DNA of 64,000 nt from NCBI GenBank assembly GCA_035578905.1, contig JAQJVL010000110.1:1178001-1242000 (forward strand), in the 5' to 3' direction. Origin of the DNA: Stictocephala bisonia. Lineage: Eukaryota > Arthropoda > Insecta > Hemiptera > Membracidae. The notes below the pieces were generated by a model, which saw only the letters and a list, made by a program, of their open reading frames with translations, made no database searches and was not told the DNA's origin. The first letter of the stretch is position 1; each line of letters begins with the position of its first letter. The position numbers and the translations under genes were made by a program. Shown here in pieces: positions 10,547-22,264 of the stretch.

Positions 10547-11488
10547 TATAAGATAATACACGATTTTAAAATTACAAAATATTAAACTATTGGTGTGATT
10601 TTCGTATATCAAATCAAAATCGCATTATTTGAAAACATCGAAGTAAATTTAATTAGCATTATTATATGAAATTAATTTAAGTATTGTTTATTTAAACCAA
10701 AAGAATATATATATATATATCTTTATTAATGAAATAATAAACAGTGATACATTATTACTTTATATTAAATTAGCTTTATTCATAAAATTGCTCAAGAGAA
10801 AAACGGGTGGTTGTGAGATAACAATACAAAAATTACGAGTTGTACAGGAAAAGGAGTTGACTAATCACTGCCAAAACATAATTTGGACTAATAACGTCTG
10901 TCTATTGTTGTGGTAGATTGTTCCACTCATTTTCAATGCCTCCTCGATCGTGGTGTCCCATCTCATTCACCGGATAAGGCTACGTAAACTGTGTGGCGGA
11001 GCTTCTAGATGGAGGAAGTAGTTGGTAATGAAGTGGTTTACACAAAATCGCTCAGCTAACCAGTCTTTCGTTTATTACTGTTTATTTTTATGCTACTCAA
11101 GTGATTAATAATTATCACTTGTAAAAATAGCAAAAGAACATAGAACTTTTAGTCGTACACGTTCCTCATTAATGTATAAGAACTAAAAGAGTGTACAGCA
11201 CATCATTTGTGTTTCTTTTTTTATTTTAATGGAATTCAATTTCATCGGCATGTTATATGCTGTGAAATGAAACATTTTAATGCAAACAAATTAATGTATG
11301 AATGTGTACAAATTGTATGAAATGTGTAATATCAAACTCATTTAAGCTTTAAAAAAGACGTACATAAATAGGAGAAAAGCATGCACAAAGGCGACAAAGA
11401 CGTGAGAAAATTGAAAGCGTGCGAGGTGCGCTTAGCGACAGGTACGCACCTACGCTTACATAGGGGGTGAAGCTCGGCTGACGCTTAC
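10547..11488. other. AT-rich tract; dispersed repeat at 10880-11040
   Basis: No gene is seen. A stretch around 10955-11025 (TCCCATCTCATT then a CGTAAACTGTGTGG-like segment and AGATGGAGGAAG) is similar to 14514-14580, indicating a dispersed repeat. A TA microsatellite lies at 10708-10720. Bases 11420-11488 are GC-richer and adjoin the exon described next; they would be the start of its downstream intron. Confidence 0.45.
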
Positions 11489-11602
11489 CAAGCCCCAGCC
11501 AGGGGGTCGCCAGTTCGTCCTCCGAGGTGCTTGACCGGCGGTGGCGCGGGTCGTAGTCCTCCTCAGGGTCGTCTCTGTCGTACTGCGGGGCCGTCCTGCC
11601 TT
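11489..11602 (-). CDS. candidate internal exon of an unidentified host gene
   Basis: On the minus strand a pyrimidine-rich acceptor (CTCTGTTGTTACAG) ends at 11603, and a donor (CTTG/GTAAGC) starts at 11488. Together they bound exactly 114 bases (38 codons). One frame is open throughout, entered with two bases of a split codon and left with one, so both introns would be phase 1. The exon is 79/114 G or C by hand count, and 32 of 37 complete codons end in G or C, in sharp contrast to the AT-rich flanks. The peptide is polar and acidic: YDRDDPEEDYDPRHRR, then SSTSEDELATPWLGL, with phosphorylation-like Ser/Thr clusters. I do not recognise the protein. If the donor were not used, the frame would continue with GKR, an amidation and dibasic-cleavage pattern, so a prohormone is an alternative. 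A second donor-like GTAAGC at 11459 could extend the exon. Its length, a multiple of three, allows in-frame skipping. Confidence 0.7.
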
Positions 11603-12515
11603 CTGTAACAACAGAGACGGTAAGACATCTTTATTTATATCGTTAGTAGTTCGTTGATTGTAGTATAAACTGGATCTCGGTTCTGAAATGATATTCAGTA
11701 CTACACTAGCAATTTGTACATTCTGTAGGGTGTTCATAATGTACGTACACACAGACGTTGTACACGTCAACATGTACGGTTGCATAATATATAGACAAAA
11801 TATATAGATGCATTATTTATAAATAGTACTGAATAGATAAAAATCATAATGTGTTTTTTTTTACCTCTATACCTTACATTCGACTAGGAGCCAGTCGAAT
11901 ACAATACAGTGGGTACTGACAATTGACTACTAAATATGTTATCTAACACTTAAAAATATTCAAAATATTTGGATGTGTTTCTCTCATTGCGTCCTTAGTG
12001 GAATTGAGATAGTTTGGTAATAGAACAAATTCATGTTATTCAAAAACATTTAATGTTAAAATTGGCACCTTTTTGCTAGCTATGGCATTAACAGCATTCA
12101 TCATTTTCTAACACGACTGATAGGGCTCAAAACCTTAATATTTTTTACAATTTTATAATTTATAATTTTATACAAATCTTATTTTTATGAAAAAATTTTT
12201 TAAATTTATAATTTGTATAATGTTTGATGTTTTAGTTCTACTATGAGTGCTAAACTGTAAGCAAGAGTTATAATAAGATAAGATAATATACACTTGTAAA
12301 ATAGACAAATGAGCAAAAATTCCCTAAATATATACATTATACAGTTCTAAAAAATGGACAAAAATGATTATTCTATGTTGAATGTGAGACTACTACTAGT
12401 CATTCAATAAACAAGTGTTATAGAAGTCTGATTGAATACTTGAAAAATGTTCAAAGTAGGTATGCCATATAGGAATACACATGAGTTCTAGCTATGAATA
12501 TCGAATCATACATCT
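11603..12515. other. AT-rich tract, possibly intron upstream of the exon
   Basis: No repeats or coding sequence are evident. If the exon at 11489-11602 is real, this is intron on its 5' side (minus strand). Confidence 0.35.
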
Positions 12516-12519
12516 CTAC

Positions 12520-12660
12520 TTGGTCTGGCATTACCCTGGCTATTGGGCTATTAATAAATAGTCCTTTCTGAGCTAAGTCGAACTCAGATAGTAATAATGA
12601 CTACACTCGTTTATCTACATTCATCACACTCATTCGCCATATGATCGGCGTCTTAAAAGT
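12520..12660 (+). repeat. dispersed repeat, copy with 42270-42415
   Basis: The CCCTGGCTATTGGGCTATTA segment, the CTGAGCTAAGTCGAACTCAG segment, a CACTCGTTTATCTACAT-like part and the GATCGGCGTCTTA end all recur at about 42270-42415 in the same order with small changes. Confidence 0.8.
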
Positions 12661-12969
12661 GAAAAATGAAATGAAAATGGTCCTCCTACTACTTGTTTTT
12701 TGAAGATCACGTGACATCTGCGCCTACAATGTACTATACAAACAGGGGGTTGAAGAGAACACACCACTTGACGTTAATTGTAATCTCTCCGGGGAGAGGG
12801 GGTGACACTGCCACATATTGTAACGGAAAGTAAACTCCAACGTGTGTTGTCAACTGATTACTTTTTGTTGTATGGCTTTATTTTAGTGGTTACTCCTTGC
12901 CTAATTATATAAGCCAATTATTGATTTGTAGGTTTGCTGTTGTTACTGTCCTTCTTAAAGAAATTAATA

Positions 12970-13855
12970 CGAGGGTCATTCAATAATTAAAGAGGTCTGG
13001 GAAGAAAACCGTTGGTAGAGTAATTTTGTACTTTTATAGCTTTAAGTTGGCATCACTGGGATGAGCCCTGATCAGCTGATTGATTAACATTGTTGTTTTT
13101 ATAACCTCAAAAATAAATTTATTAATGGCAATGCCACCTTAGTTGAACAACGTTCTGTTATTCGTTGTTTACTTGCTGAAGGTGAAAAACCAGTGAATAT
13201 ATACTCTAGAATGTTTAAAATGTACGGTGAAAATCGTTTAAATCGTACAAATTTTTACAAGTGGGTAGAACAGTCCAAAAATGGCCGAGACTGAGTGATG
13301 GACGAACACCGGCTTGGCCGACCAGTTGAATTTCAACTCTCTCACTTGAAAGTCGAATTTATGACATAATTCGTGCTGACCGCTAAGTTACTGTGGAAAT
13401 GATTGTTCAAAAAGTGCATGTTAGTATGGGTACAGTTCATAACATTATTAAAAACAAGTTGAAGTTTCGCAAAATAAGATGGATCCCAAAGGAGTTTACA
13501 CGGCTACACAAGGAAACAAGGTTGAGAGTGTGCACAGAGCTACAGGAACGTTATAAAAGAGAAGGCGAGCACTTCCTCAACAAAACTTTAACACGTGATG
13601 AAACTTGGGTTCACTATTATAAGCCAGAATCAAAAAGGCAAAGCACGGAGTGGAAGCACACCAGCTCACCTGTCAGGAAAAAATTCAAAACCCAAGCACC
13701 AGCAGGAAAAGTGGCATGAAAAAGTTTGCGGTTTGTTGGAACAAGTGCATAAATGTTCAAGGGGATTGTGTTGAAAAGAAGTAAAAGTGTTCTTTTGTAA
13801 AAATAAATTGTTTCCTCTCTAGACCTGTGTGTCTATAATTATTGAATGATCCTCG
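12970..13855 (+). mobile_element. mariner-family transposon, internally deleted
   Basis: The terminal inverted repeats start CGAGGGTCATTCAATAATTA (12970) and end in the complement of CGAGGATCATTCAATAATTA (13836-13855), one mismatch in 20. A TA dinucleotide flanks each side (12968-12969 and 13856-13857), the Tc1/mariner target duplication. At 886 bases it is shorter than the roughly 1.3 kb of complete relatives. The missing part is the C-terminal half of the catalytic domain. Confidence 0.92.
13138..13790 (+). pseudogene. mariner transposase, deleted and interrupted
   Basis: From about 13138 the frame reads LVEQRSVIRCLLAEGEKP and continues through NRTNFYKWVEQSKNGR, the N-terminal helix-turn-helix of mariner transposases. 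Stops or frame changes follow (TGA near 13293, TAA near 13366). An open stretch at 13393-13719 then carries the second DNA-binding half (VHNIIKNKLKFRKI), and RDETWVHYY with the first catalytic aspartate at 13597. The second and third catalytic aspartates are absent: the sequence jumps near 13712 to a C-terminal shard, CWNKCINVQGDCVEK, in another frame. Such proteins are normally about 345 residues. The copy cannot encode an active enzyme. Its ends may still be substrates for a related transposase. Confidence 0.88.
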
Positions 13856-13857
13856 TA

Positions 13858-14639
13858 TAAATAATCTCATTATAGGGTGGTTTTTCTGAACAGTGGTTGA
13901 ATAAACATTTTCATTTTTAAAGTCAGTTTTTTTATTTATGCCATTCTAGTTTAAAAACCTTATATTTTTGTTATAAAAAGACAAACTAATAGTATAGTAT
14001 AGTAAAAGATAAAATAAGCACTAAATATATACAGTATTATACTGTACTGCAACATGATTACAAATCACTGTTCTCTATAGATTATAAGAATACTATAAAC
14101 CATTCTGATACTATTTACCACGTCTGTCTAATTATTAAAACTCTTGAACTAAAAGTTGAATGCGATAACAATGATTGAATAATACCAAATTGCATACTTG
14201 TGTAATTTTGGTAATATGCTTAGAATGATATTACAAAATTATTTCAATTACAAAAGAAGACATTACAAAACTAAGCAAATTCAAAAGAAGAATGAACTAC
14301 TTTATTTATTTGATTATTGTTTTATAGAGTTTAATACATTTAAATTTAAGTTTCCCATTGTTTATAAAATACTCATGCAATTTAAATTATTTTATTGGAA
14401 TAACATTAGTCTATTAAATAACATAGAGTTATACTTTGCATGATTACTTGATTTAATGACTCCCAACTCTGTTCACCCCCCCTCCTCTCAACTAATGATG
14501 CAATCCTGTGATATCCCATCTCATTAACCAACCATAGTCTGTACAAAGTGGGTGGTTTAACTTTCAAGATAGAAGGTAACCTAGTTTATAGGAGGTGAAT
14601 AAACATCTATTAGAAGCGAAAATAGATAGGAAAATAGTA
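13858..14639. other. AT-rich tract; repeat near 14514-14580
   Basis: No gene is seen. A chance 81-codon ORF lies at 14198-14443 in very AT-rich sequence. The part around 14514-14580 is the partner of the dispersed repeat near 10955-11025. Confidence 0.4.
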
Positions 14640-14900
14640 AGACTGCCTGTAGCTTAGGGCGGCTCGTTTCGTAAACGCAGATGTAAACGCAGCGCTGCTG
14701 AGATGTTTTGCCTATCCCCCTCTCCCAACCCAATACCCCTGTCCATCGTGTGTCCCCCCCCCACTCTCTCCTTCTCATGGCAATTTGTAATATTCCCTCT
14801 CTCTCCAGTTGGCCGCGCTGCCCTCTCTGTTATTATCTGTCTCACTCTAGGCTGCCGCGCAACAAGCTTGACCTAGCGATGGCCGCGCTAAGATAGGAAA
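14640..14900. other. CpG-rich, pyrimidine-rich patch of unknown role
   Basis: About 260 bases stand out from the AT-rich surroundings. There are several GCGC/CGCG-containing clusters (AACGCAGCGCTGCTG, GGCCGCGCTGCCCTC, TGGCCGCGCTAAG), and a C- and CT-rich middle (CCCCCTCTCCCAACCC, TCCCCCCCCCAC). No convincing frame exists; the small ORFs on both strands (60-65 codons) have no domain. It could be a promoter-like CpG patch for the minus-strand exon 3 kb away or an unknown repeat. I cannot tell. Confidence 0.35.
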
Positions 14901-17271
14901 CGAGGAAAATTAGTCTGAATTTTTAACAATACCTTTTCGTTTCTTATATATGGTTCATTGGTGTTAGTAATGGCGTATTTTTTAAGAATTTAATCAATCA
15001 TAATTATATTCCTTCGTACTCATTATCTAGACAGCCATATTTAAGTGTTCTCATTTATTTACCACTCGATATTAAAAATGACACACTGTTGGATTTTTTC
15101 GTAAAATTGTCCACAAATTGTGAGTCTTTTCATTTTTTTAATTTTATGTTTTTTTTATATATTTAATTTTAACACGTTTAGCTAGCTACCTTTTTAAAAA
15201 ACATATACTCAGACATTTAAACTTTAAAAGTAAAATACGTCTATGAAGACAAATTTTCGTACAGAATTACAGCATTGTATCTCAACTACTTTTTAAGAGA
15301 TATAAATGTTTGTAACAATTACGTACAGACACACATACAGAAACTTAATACAGATAGGATACATATTATATTATTTATTTGCTGGGTTGACGTGATAAAT
15401 AATGATGAAAAAGCAAGACACCCTGTATATTTATAAATGTTTACTTGGAGCAAAAATTGACATTTATAATACAATTGTTCATAAAATATATTTTTATTAA
15501 TCCGGATATTAAGTTCTCTTTTTTACTCACATTAACTTGAACCAAAGAAAAGATTTTACAAAAGAAATCCACCTTGAGTGGAATGGGCTTGGAGCACTAT
15601 CTAACCAAACAACGTTAAGAAGTAACCGCTTATAATCCCTGTTCAAAGAGACCTTAAGCTAGAGAATCCGTTCATATTGCGGATATGTTACGAATGGAAC
15701 AAATAAGTTTACTTCCAGGCTTCGGGCTGTTTACTCCAGTCTACTTAGACTTTCCTCTAAGAGGATGAGATTATCTCGTGACTACAGCCAGTTTTTGTGC
15801 CGAAACACAGGGCTTTTTAACATTTACTGCTTGTTTATCAGAAAAGTTAAAATAATTGTAATCAATTATATATTTTGATCTATAAGTATTATTTTACTGC
15901 TGTATGACTATTTATTCGATTTAAGAGCTACAATTAATTATAGTACAATTATTATTCATCCCAATTTGTGCTCAAATAAAAAAAAATTGTTGTGTATTAA
16001 ACAATTATTAAATAAACAAAAATTTCGTTGAATGTGCATGATCAATCAACATTCTAAACTATTATTACCAAGAGAGAGCTTTGCAAATATTATTACTAGT
16101 ATTAATAAATTATTAGTAAATAAGTTTTTTTAGATAGTAAATCGTAAAACAAATTATTAGTAAATATCATTTATCTATTTATTTATTTAATTACTTGCTT
16201 CATAACAGGATAAACCCAATTACAATGAAAGCAGTAACGCTAAGTAAAAGTATCCATTGTGGGTCTTCTTTAAATAACTCTGTTAACCACCAAATTAGTT
16301 TTAAAATAAAAACTAAATCATACAAAAACAAATATAACAATCAAATAAATTATATAAGCAAACATAACAATGAAATAATTTATACAAACAAACACAACAA
16401 TTAAATAATTTATATACGTTATTCAGAAAATACGACTTCAACAAAAAATATATGTATACAAAATAATAATAAAAACAAATGAATATATATAAAACAAAGT
16501 CAATAAATGTCTTAAATGTCAACAGAATCACGATAAATAACACATACATTTCTCCTTGAAACCTGTTTATTTGATATTTGAGAGCAATAATAATCTCATT
16601 ATTATTGCTAAGAGCTTGTAATTTAAATAATAATGATAAAATTAAATAATAAAATTTAGTTATATTTTTTGTAATTTTACTAACACATACATGTGTTGCC
16701 AACAAGACAATTACACTCGGGATAACGTAATTTTATGATATAATTTTTGTGAAATTAATAATCAATATTTTGCCTGTTTATCAAAAAATAGTTTGATACT
16801 GTTAGTTTTTTATTGTGTGATAAATTTAGAACTAACCACACTTTATCAGGCAGACACTTGGCAGTTTAACATTTAGTTTAAGCATGATTTAGGCCATGAC
16901 CAACAGTCGGGGGCGACGTCCTGAGGCTATGTAGCTCACACGGTATTGCATTGTTTGAATAAACACCCAACAGAACAAATTGTAATAAATGTAGGTTTGT
17001 ACACAAGTTCCAATTTACGATGTATAATTAGTTATAGACGAGTGTCATAAACAAGCTAGGTCTATCAAGTAATCTTATACCAACCTAACGTTTCAGAATC
17101 TCATAGTTTTTTTAAACGAGTCATCTGATAACGGAGATGCTTAGTAATTTTAAGATGCCTGTCATTATTATCATAGGCTATAGAAAGAAATATACTGTCC
17201 AATGCAGTGCGTTTGCTCTAGACGCGGGCCTGTGCTGCTATCTAACGGTGATTGGTTTAAAAAAAGAACTC
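14901..17271. other. AT-rich tract with small tandem repeat
   Basis: No gene is seen. A short tandem repeat (about 30-base unit, three copies, consensus around ACAAACATAACAAT-AAATAATTTATA) lies at about 16318-16407. It explains the ORFs on both strands there. An ACACCCTGTATATTT phrase near 15418 is a common transposon-end motif in insects. Confidence 0.4.
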
Positions 17272-17397
17272 GGCCGACTGTTTGGTATAATGTTAGCTCA
17301 ACTTTTAGACACTTCAACGGGTCCTAAAGAAAGACAGAGAGAGGTCACCCGTTGAAGTGTCTAAAAGCTGAGCTAACATTATACCAAACAGTCGGCC
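17272..17397. repeat. 51-base inverted repeat with 24-base loop
   Basis: The left arm at 17272-17322 (GGCCGACTGTTTGGTATAAT...) and the right arm at 17347-17397 are almost perfect complements; one arm has AACTTTTAG where the other has the complement of CTAAAAGCT. It would form a strong hairpin. A second independent hairpin follows within ten bases. Confidence 0.92.
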
Positions 17398-17405
17398 TAG
17401 TAGTG

Positions 17406-17442
17406 TTCACAAGTGTAGTGGGGAGACCACTACACTTGTGAA
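17406..17442. repeat. 16-base perfect inverted repeat
   Basis: TTCACAAGTGTAGTGG (17406-17421) and its exact complement (17427-17442) are separated by five bases, directly after the longer hairpin. Confidence 0.92.
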
Positions 17443-17696
17443 AACTAAACATGAACCAATTTCACCGAACAGGAAAACCGACTTCATGGGACCCATATGA
17501 CACGACAGTTTTGGGAAACTCTCCAAAGAAAACTACCTTAATTTGTAATAAAAACTTCAGTTGCTAAATCCACCTCCATTTAAATCCACCCCCATTCAAA
17601 CCAACATCGTATTAAAAATATATTAAATCAAGTTTATTGATTCAATCTAATTAACAGATTTTTGTTCAAAATATTATTACACTTAAGTACCTATAA

Positions 17697-17855
17697 CCGT
17701 CATTGTGGCCCAGTGGATAAGGCTTCTACAGCGGAGGAGAATTTCCAAAGTTCGAATCACCACTGAGCTAAAAGGTGGTACTCGTTGAATAAAGTTCACG
17801 CACAGGCCTGCAGGCCCATGTAAACTGGTGAGTGGAGTTAAACAAAAAAATTGTG
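17697..17855 (+). repeat. SINE with arginine-tRNA-like head
   Basis: GTGGCCCAGTGGATAAGGC (A-box region) followed by AAGTTCGAATCAC (B-box region) resembles tRNA-Arg of insects. The anticodon arm is disrupted. About 90 bases of unrelated body end in an A-rich tail. This is a SINE or tRNA pseudogene, not a working tRNA. Confidence 0.65.
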
Positions 17856-18110
17856 TTGATTTTATTACTATAGCACATTATGTTTTAAGTATGTATTGTA
17901 ATAGTAAAAATAATTCGAATGTCAGTGCTGACGTTGTAATGATGTAATCTTTCTAACTCGCGGATATTGACTGAGTCACTGAGTGGCTATCCTCACATCA
18001 ACGACGGAATCCGGGTCATCTTGAGAGAAAACATGTCGAATATAGCAAAAAAATTACTACCAGTTCGGATTCTTATATTTGACAGAAGCTATGAATCCAC
18101 CACGTATAGT

Positions 18111-18776
18111 TAGGGATGGAAAATGTTTTCAACTATACTGATATATTGAATTATCGGTATATCGCAAACCAAATATGGATCGAACGATAATGTCGAAAGA
18201 AAAATGTATCGGGTAACCATTATATCGAATTTTAAATGATTTAGCTGTTTATAATTTATAACTAACTCTTAAATCATGAGCAAAAATCACTCATGTTTTG
18301 CTGTTACTATTTAGAATAGTCTACTGAATGTAAAAATTAAATACATTTCTTTACACGAAACTATTTGTGGTCTGTGGGGTCGAGTGCCTTGTATCTTTAA
18401 TTATTATGTTATTACACGTGGTTTGTAAGGTGACTAGCTAGGCATCTTAGAGTCAGCGTTGCCAACACACAACTACATTTACCCGTTACACCCATTGGTC
18501 TACAATAAACTACATTTTAGTGCGTTAACCTCACTTAAACAAACTAAATCAAGTTACTTTATTATTTTAATAAATGTTTTGTAAGCATAAGGGGCAATTT
18601 AAATGTGTTTTTTCGAATCGTAATGCATTTAAGGGGGGAGAATAATATCAATATTTAGTAATATGTTTTACTGGGCCAAAATATCAATATGGTCGATATA
18701 ATCGAAAAAACGTTTCGATAATAATAAATATCGAAACATATTTATCGATATTTCCGATATATCGTTACCATTTCTA
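18111..18776. mobile_element. hAT-type MITE
   Basis: Ends TAGGGATGG and (complement) TAGAAATGG are flanked by CGTATAGT (18103-18110) and CGTATAGA (18777-18784), an 8-base target duplication with one difference. The subterminal regions are rich in ATATCG/CGATAT motifs in inverted orientation. No transposase frame is present, so it is non-autonomous. The TIR start TAG-R-GATGG and the 8-base duplication fit the hAT superfamily. Confidence 0.8.
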
Positions 18777-18784
18777 CGTATAGA

Positions 18785-19354
18785 ATAGGACTTAGCTAGC
18801 ATTACAACATAGCTATAGGACCAGTATGACCTCAGAATTCTTACTTTATTCGAATAAGTTGTTAGTTATCGCACGACAGTCTCGTGAATGCCCTCTAATA
18901 AATAAATAAATTTAGCCTACGTTTAATTAAAAAAAATATATAAATATATATACTGTATATAAACAGCGAAAATCTGTTTTACATATTAATTACAAAAAAA
19001 TTTAGTCATCCAAACATACAGGTTTTATTGAAAATTGTGTTTTATAACGAAATTTATGTAACTAAATAAATGGCCCGTCGCATGATTTGGATGGTATGAA
19101 AAGAAGAGCTAAATGATAATGTGGAGGATTTTGAGTAATTTTCAACCCTTAAGAGTTTGTGGGAGTGTATATTTAGAGTTACGCTCAATTTAGTAATCTT
19201 GAATTTACCTTTGTCACAAAGGCAGGGACAGTAGGCCTACAAGTACCATGACAACAGCAAGTGTAATTCCTATTAGAGTTGTTACTTTGTTCAGAAATGA
19301 AACATGTAAAACCGCATTTAGTTTAAATATAACACTTTATAAAAATATTTTTTT
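18785..19354. other. AT-rich tract without features
   Basis: Nothing coding or clearly repetitive is seen. Confidence 0.4.
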
Positions 19355-19680
19355 TAATTAGCATAATACGTGTTGCATATGCTAACGTCACACAATACAA
19401 ATGTTTTACAATATAAGCACAAAATGTACAAATATATTACAATACAAGTACAAAATGCACAAATATTATGGTGATCGATTTCGGTGATCCACCTTATACT
19501 CACCTTCCTCACATTATGGTTGTGATTCTTTTGTGAATCCCTCTGGTCTGAGGAAGGTGAGCGTGGTTCACCGAAATCGATCACCATAATATTTGTGCAT
19601 TTTATATTTGTATTGTAATATATTTGTGCATTTTGTGCTTATATTGTAATAAATTTGTGTTGTGTGACGTTTACTTGTAC
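19355..19680. mobile_element. fold-back MITE, family member 1
   Basis: The arms at about 19384-19511 and 19549-19671 are inverted: AACGTCACACAATACAAAT outside, and GTGATCGATTTCGGTGATCC and CACCTTCCTCA inside. The family recurs at 43857-44043 (centre deleted) and, more degraded, at 51150-51245. All share a TACAAATACAATACAAG-type end and a TTGTGTTGTGTGACGTT-type end. There is no coding capacity. Confidence 0.8.
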
Positions 19681-20595
19681 TGTACTTTGTAAAAACTACG
19701 ATCTAACTTACATCCAACACACTTCATAGCGTTCTCTTTTAACATTTACCTAGTCAAATGTAACATAGTGGCTATTATAGTGACTGTGTGCCACTGGGCA
19801 GTCAGTAAAACATCCTTTTTTTACGAATCTACTATTTAGTAAGAATCATACACACAAGGATTTACGTAAAAATAATTTTTAACAACCTTTTTAGGCCTAA
19901 AATAAATTAAGCCTACTAAATATTTGTTTAGTATTCACAAAACGAACGTATATATTACTTACTTAAATATAATAACTGTTTTCATGAAATTATTTCAGCC
20001 TTGTTAAATTTTGTAGTTTCATATTTACCTGTTTATTTTAAGATACCGAGACTACTATCTGGGAAAATGTGGATTATGTAAATTGAAATCAAAATTACTG
20101 AAAGGCAGAATTGCAACTAGTAAGTCCTCTCATCCACTTAACTTTATATAAATCTTTACAAATAATGTAAATTATAATGATAAGAAAGACTAGTACGAGT
20201 ACAGAAAATTGAATATAGTTTATATTAAAAACTAAGGACAGAATTTTCTTTAGAATTTTCTTATATATCATGAAATGAAGGCCATTAACTGATGTCTTTA
20301 AATGTTATTGATTTTCGACAGAGATTGAGTAAAAATCCAACCGACATTTAAAACATGGGCACGAAACGTGTTACCAGCCGGTTTGTTATATAAATACAAA
20401 TTATCAACAGAATAAAAATTTTCTTGTTCGTAGCGTTCTTTCAAAATAAATCATTCAGATTTAATATTTTGTTGAAACTAATCATACACACAAGGGTTTG
20501 CTATACAAATAATTTTGATGTAATCGCCTTTTTTACTGTCTAACCTAACCTAAAATAATCAAACCTAATCTAACTTAAAATCACCCTGTTATTAA
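19681..20595. other. AT-rich tract
   Basis: I see no gene. It contains a CTAACCTAACCTAAAAT-type stretch near 20541, common in insect repeats. Confidence 0.4.
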
Positions 20596-20850
20596 ATTTA
20601 TGAATGATGGAGTACAGATGAAAAAGACAAAGGTTGTTGGAAATTTGCCATCATTACGTGAGAAATACCAGTCAAGATTTCTATTTGATAAAACCCAAAT
20701 CTTTTTCAAGTGCTAAAAACTAAATTAAATCTAAACAAACATGGTTATAAAATCACGATCTTGAACTAATACTTATCTACATTAGTTATCTGCATTTTAT
20801 CTATAACCTAGAATGGGGTACAACAGATTTAACGTCTACTAAATCTTTAA
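20596..20850 (-). repeat. solo arm of the 40 kb fold-back element
   Basis: This stretch matches the arms of the inverted repeat at 40006-40867 along their whole length: the GACAAAGGTTGTTGGAAATT part, the TTTTTCAAGTGCTAAAAAC part and the CCTAGAATGGGGTACAACA part. Read on the minus strand it contains a hammerhead-like GAAAT/GAAAC box region (mutated here). Confidence 0.8.
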
Positions 20851-21693
20851 AAATTAACTTGGAGAACTAATATAACTAATTTGGAGCCAACCGACGTAAC
20901 CCAACCTAACATAACATAACCAAACATTATTTTTTGTAATACCGGCCTACTTTAAATGGCTTAAAAATCCTTAAAAAATATAAAGGGACTGTTTTAATAT
21001 TCTGTAGTTTGATAATTGCAAATTTTTCAATATTTCTCTTCCCCTAACAACCAATGATGCCAATAATTTGTTTGGACAGTTGGATGTTCTATTGATCTAA
21101 AAAATTCTAGCATACCAATACATCCTCGACATTTCTGAGAAACGGACAGATAATTATCGGAGAGTAAACCAAGTTTCCTTTGAAAGACAATTAGGCTAAG
21201 GAAATGTTGCCTTCCCTTATCACCAAGGAGAGTGCTTCTGTTAACTGGAACTCCAGATCCTCCTGGAGGAAGCCTTCTTTGATCAATCAGTGAGACTTAA
21301 TCTTAAACTTAAGTTAGTGTTAAGGTTATGCTAAATTAAAAGTCGTCAAAGAGCATTCTTATATTTTAGTTCTAAGAATAAATAAATAGTTTAAAATAGA
21401 ATAATTATCTTAACATTTCTTGAAGTAGGCAGTTTATTTATTTATGAATAGTGTATTTTATTGATATTATACATTTACATTATACATATTCATCATAACT
21501 TTTCATTGTAAAATCAAAATGGGTATAAACTAAAATTTAATAATCATTAATTGTAATTTTTTAATTGGTTAGTTGTTCTTAAAATGTTGTTTGGAAACTG
21601 GAGTTTCTGTTTTCAAATAATTTTCATTTATTACAACTATAATTTATATTTATTGACTAGAATGATCATGTGCAGTTAAGATTTAAATTGTAG

Positions 21694-21695
<2 letters not shown>
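20851..21695. other. AT-rich tract
   Basis: No gene is seen. CCAACCTAACATAACATAACC lies near 20899. Confidence 0.4.

Positions 21696-21755
<60 letters not shown>
21696..21755. repeat. (TA)n microsatellite
   Basis: Uninterrupted alternating T and A for about 60 bases. Confidence 0.98.
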
Positions 21756-21756
<1 letters not shown>

Positions 21757-21851
21757 CCGTTATGGGATCTCTGACTCATTGACATAAATACATTTTGAGG
21801 TACTTCCCGGCATTCTAACTCCATAAAGTGAATACTTAAAATGAAGTGAAT

Positions 21852-22075
<224 letters not shown>

Positions 22076-22119
22076 TGATAATTTTTAGTAGAAAGAATAA
22101 CGTCAATAGTTAGTGAACT

Positions 22120-22258
22120 AAATATTGACGTTTAGTTGAACACTATATTGAACTAAAATATCGATATGGCCGATATTATCGAAAGAAAATATCGATACTG
22201 ATATATCGATATAGTGGAACGTATTTATCGTTATTTCCTATATATCGTTGCCATACCA
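22120..22258. repeat. fragment related to the hAT-type MITE
   Basis: ATATCGATATGGCCGATATTATCGAA and the following CGATAT-rich sequence to CGTTGCCATA resemble the right part of the element at 18111-18776. Only one end is recognisable. Confidence 0.6.
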
Positions 22259-22264
22259 ACGTAT

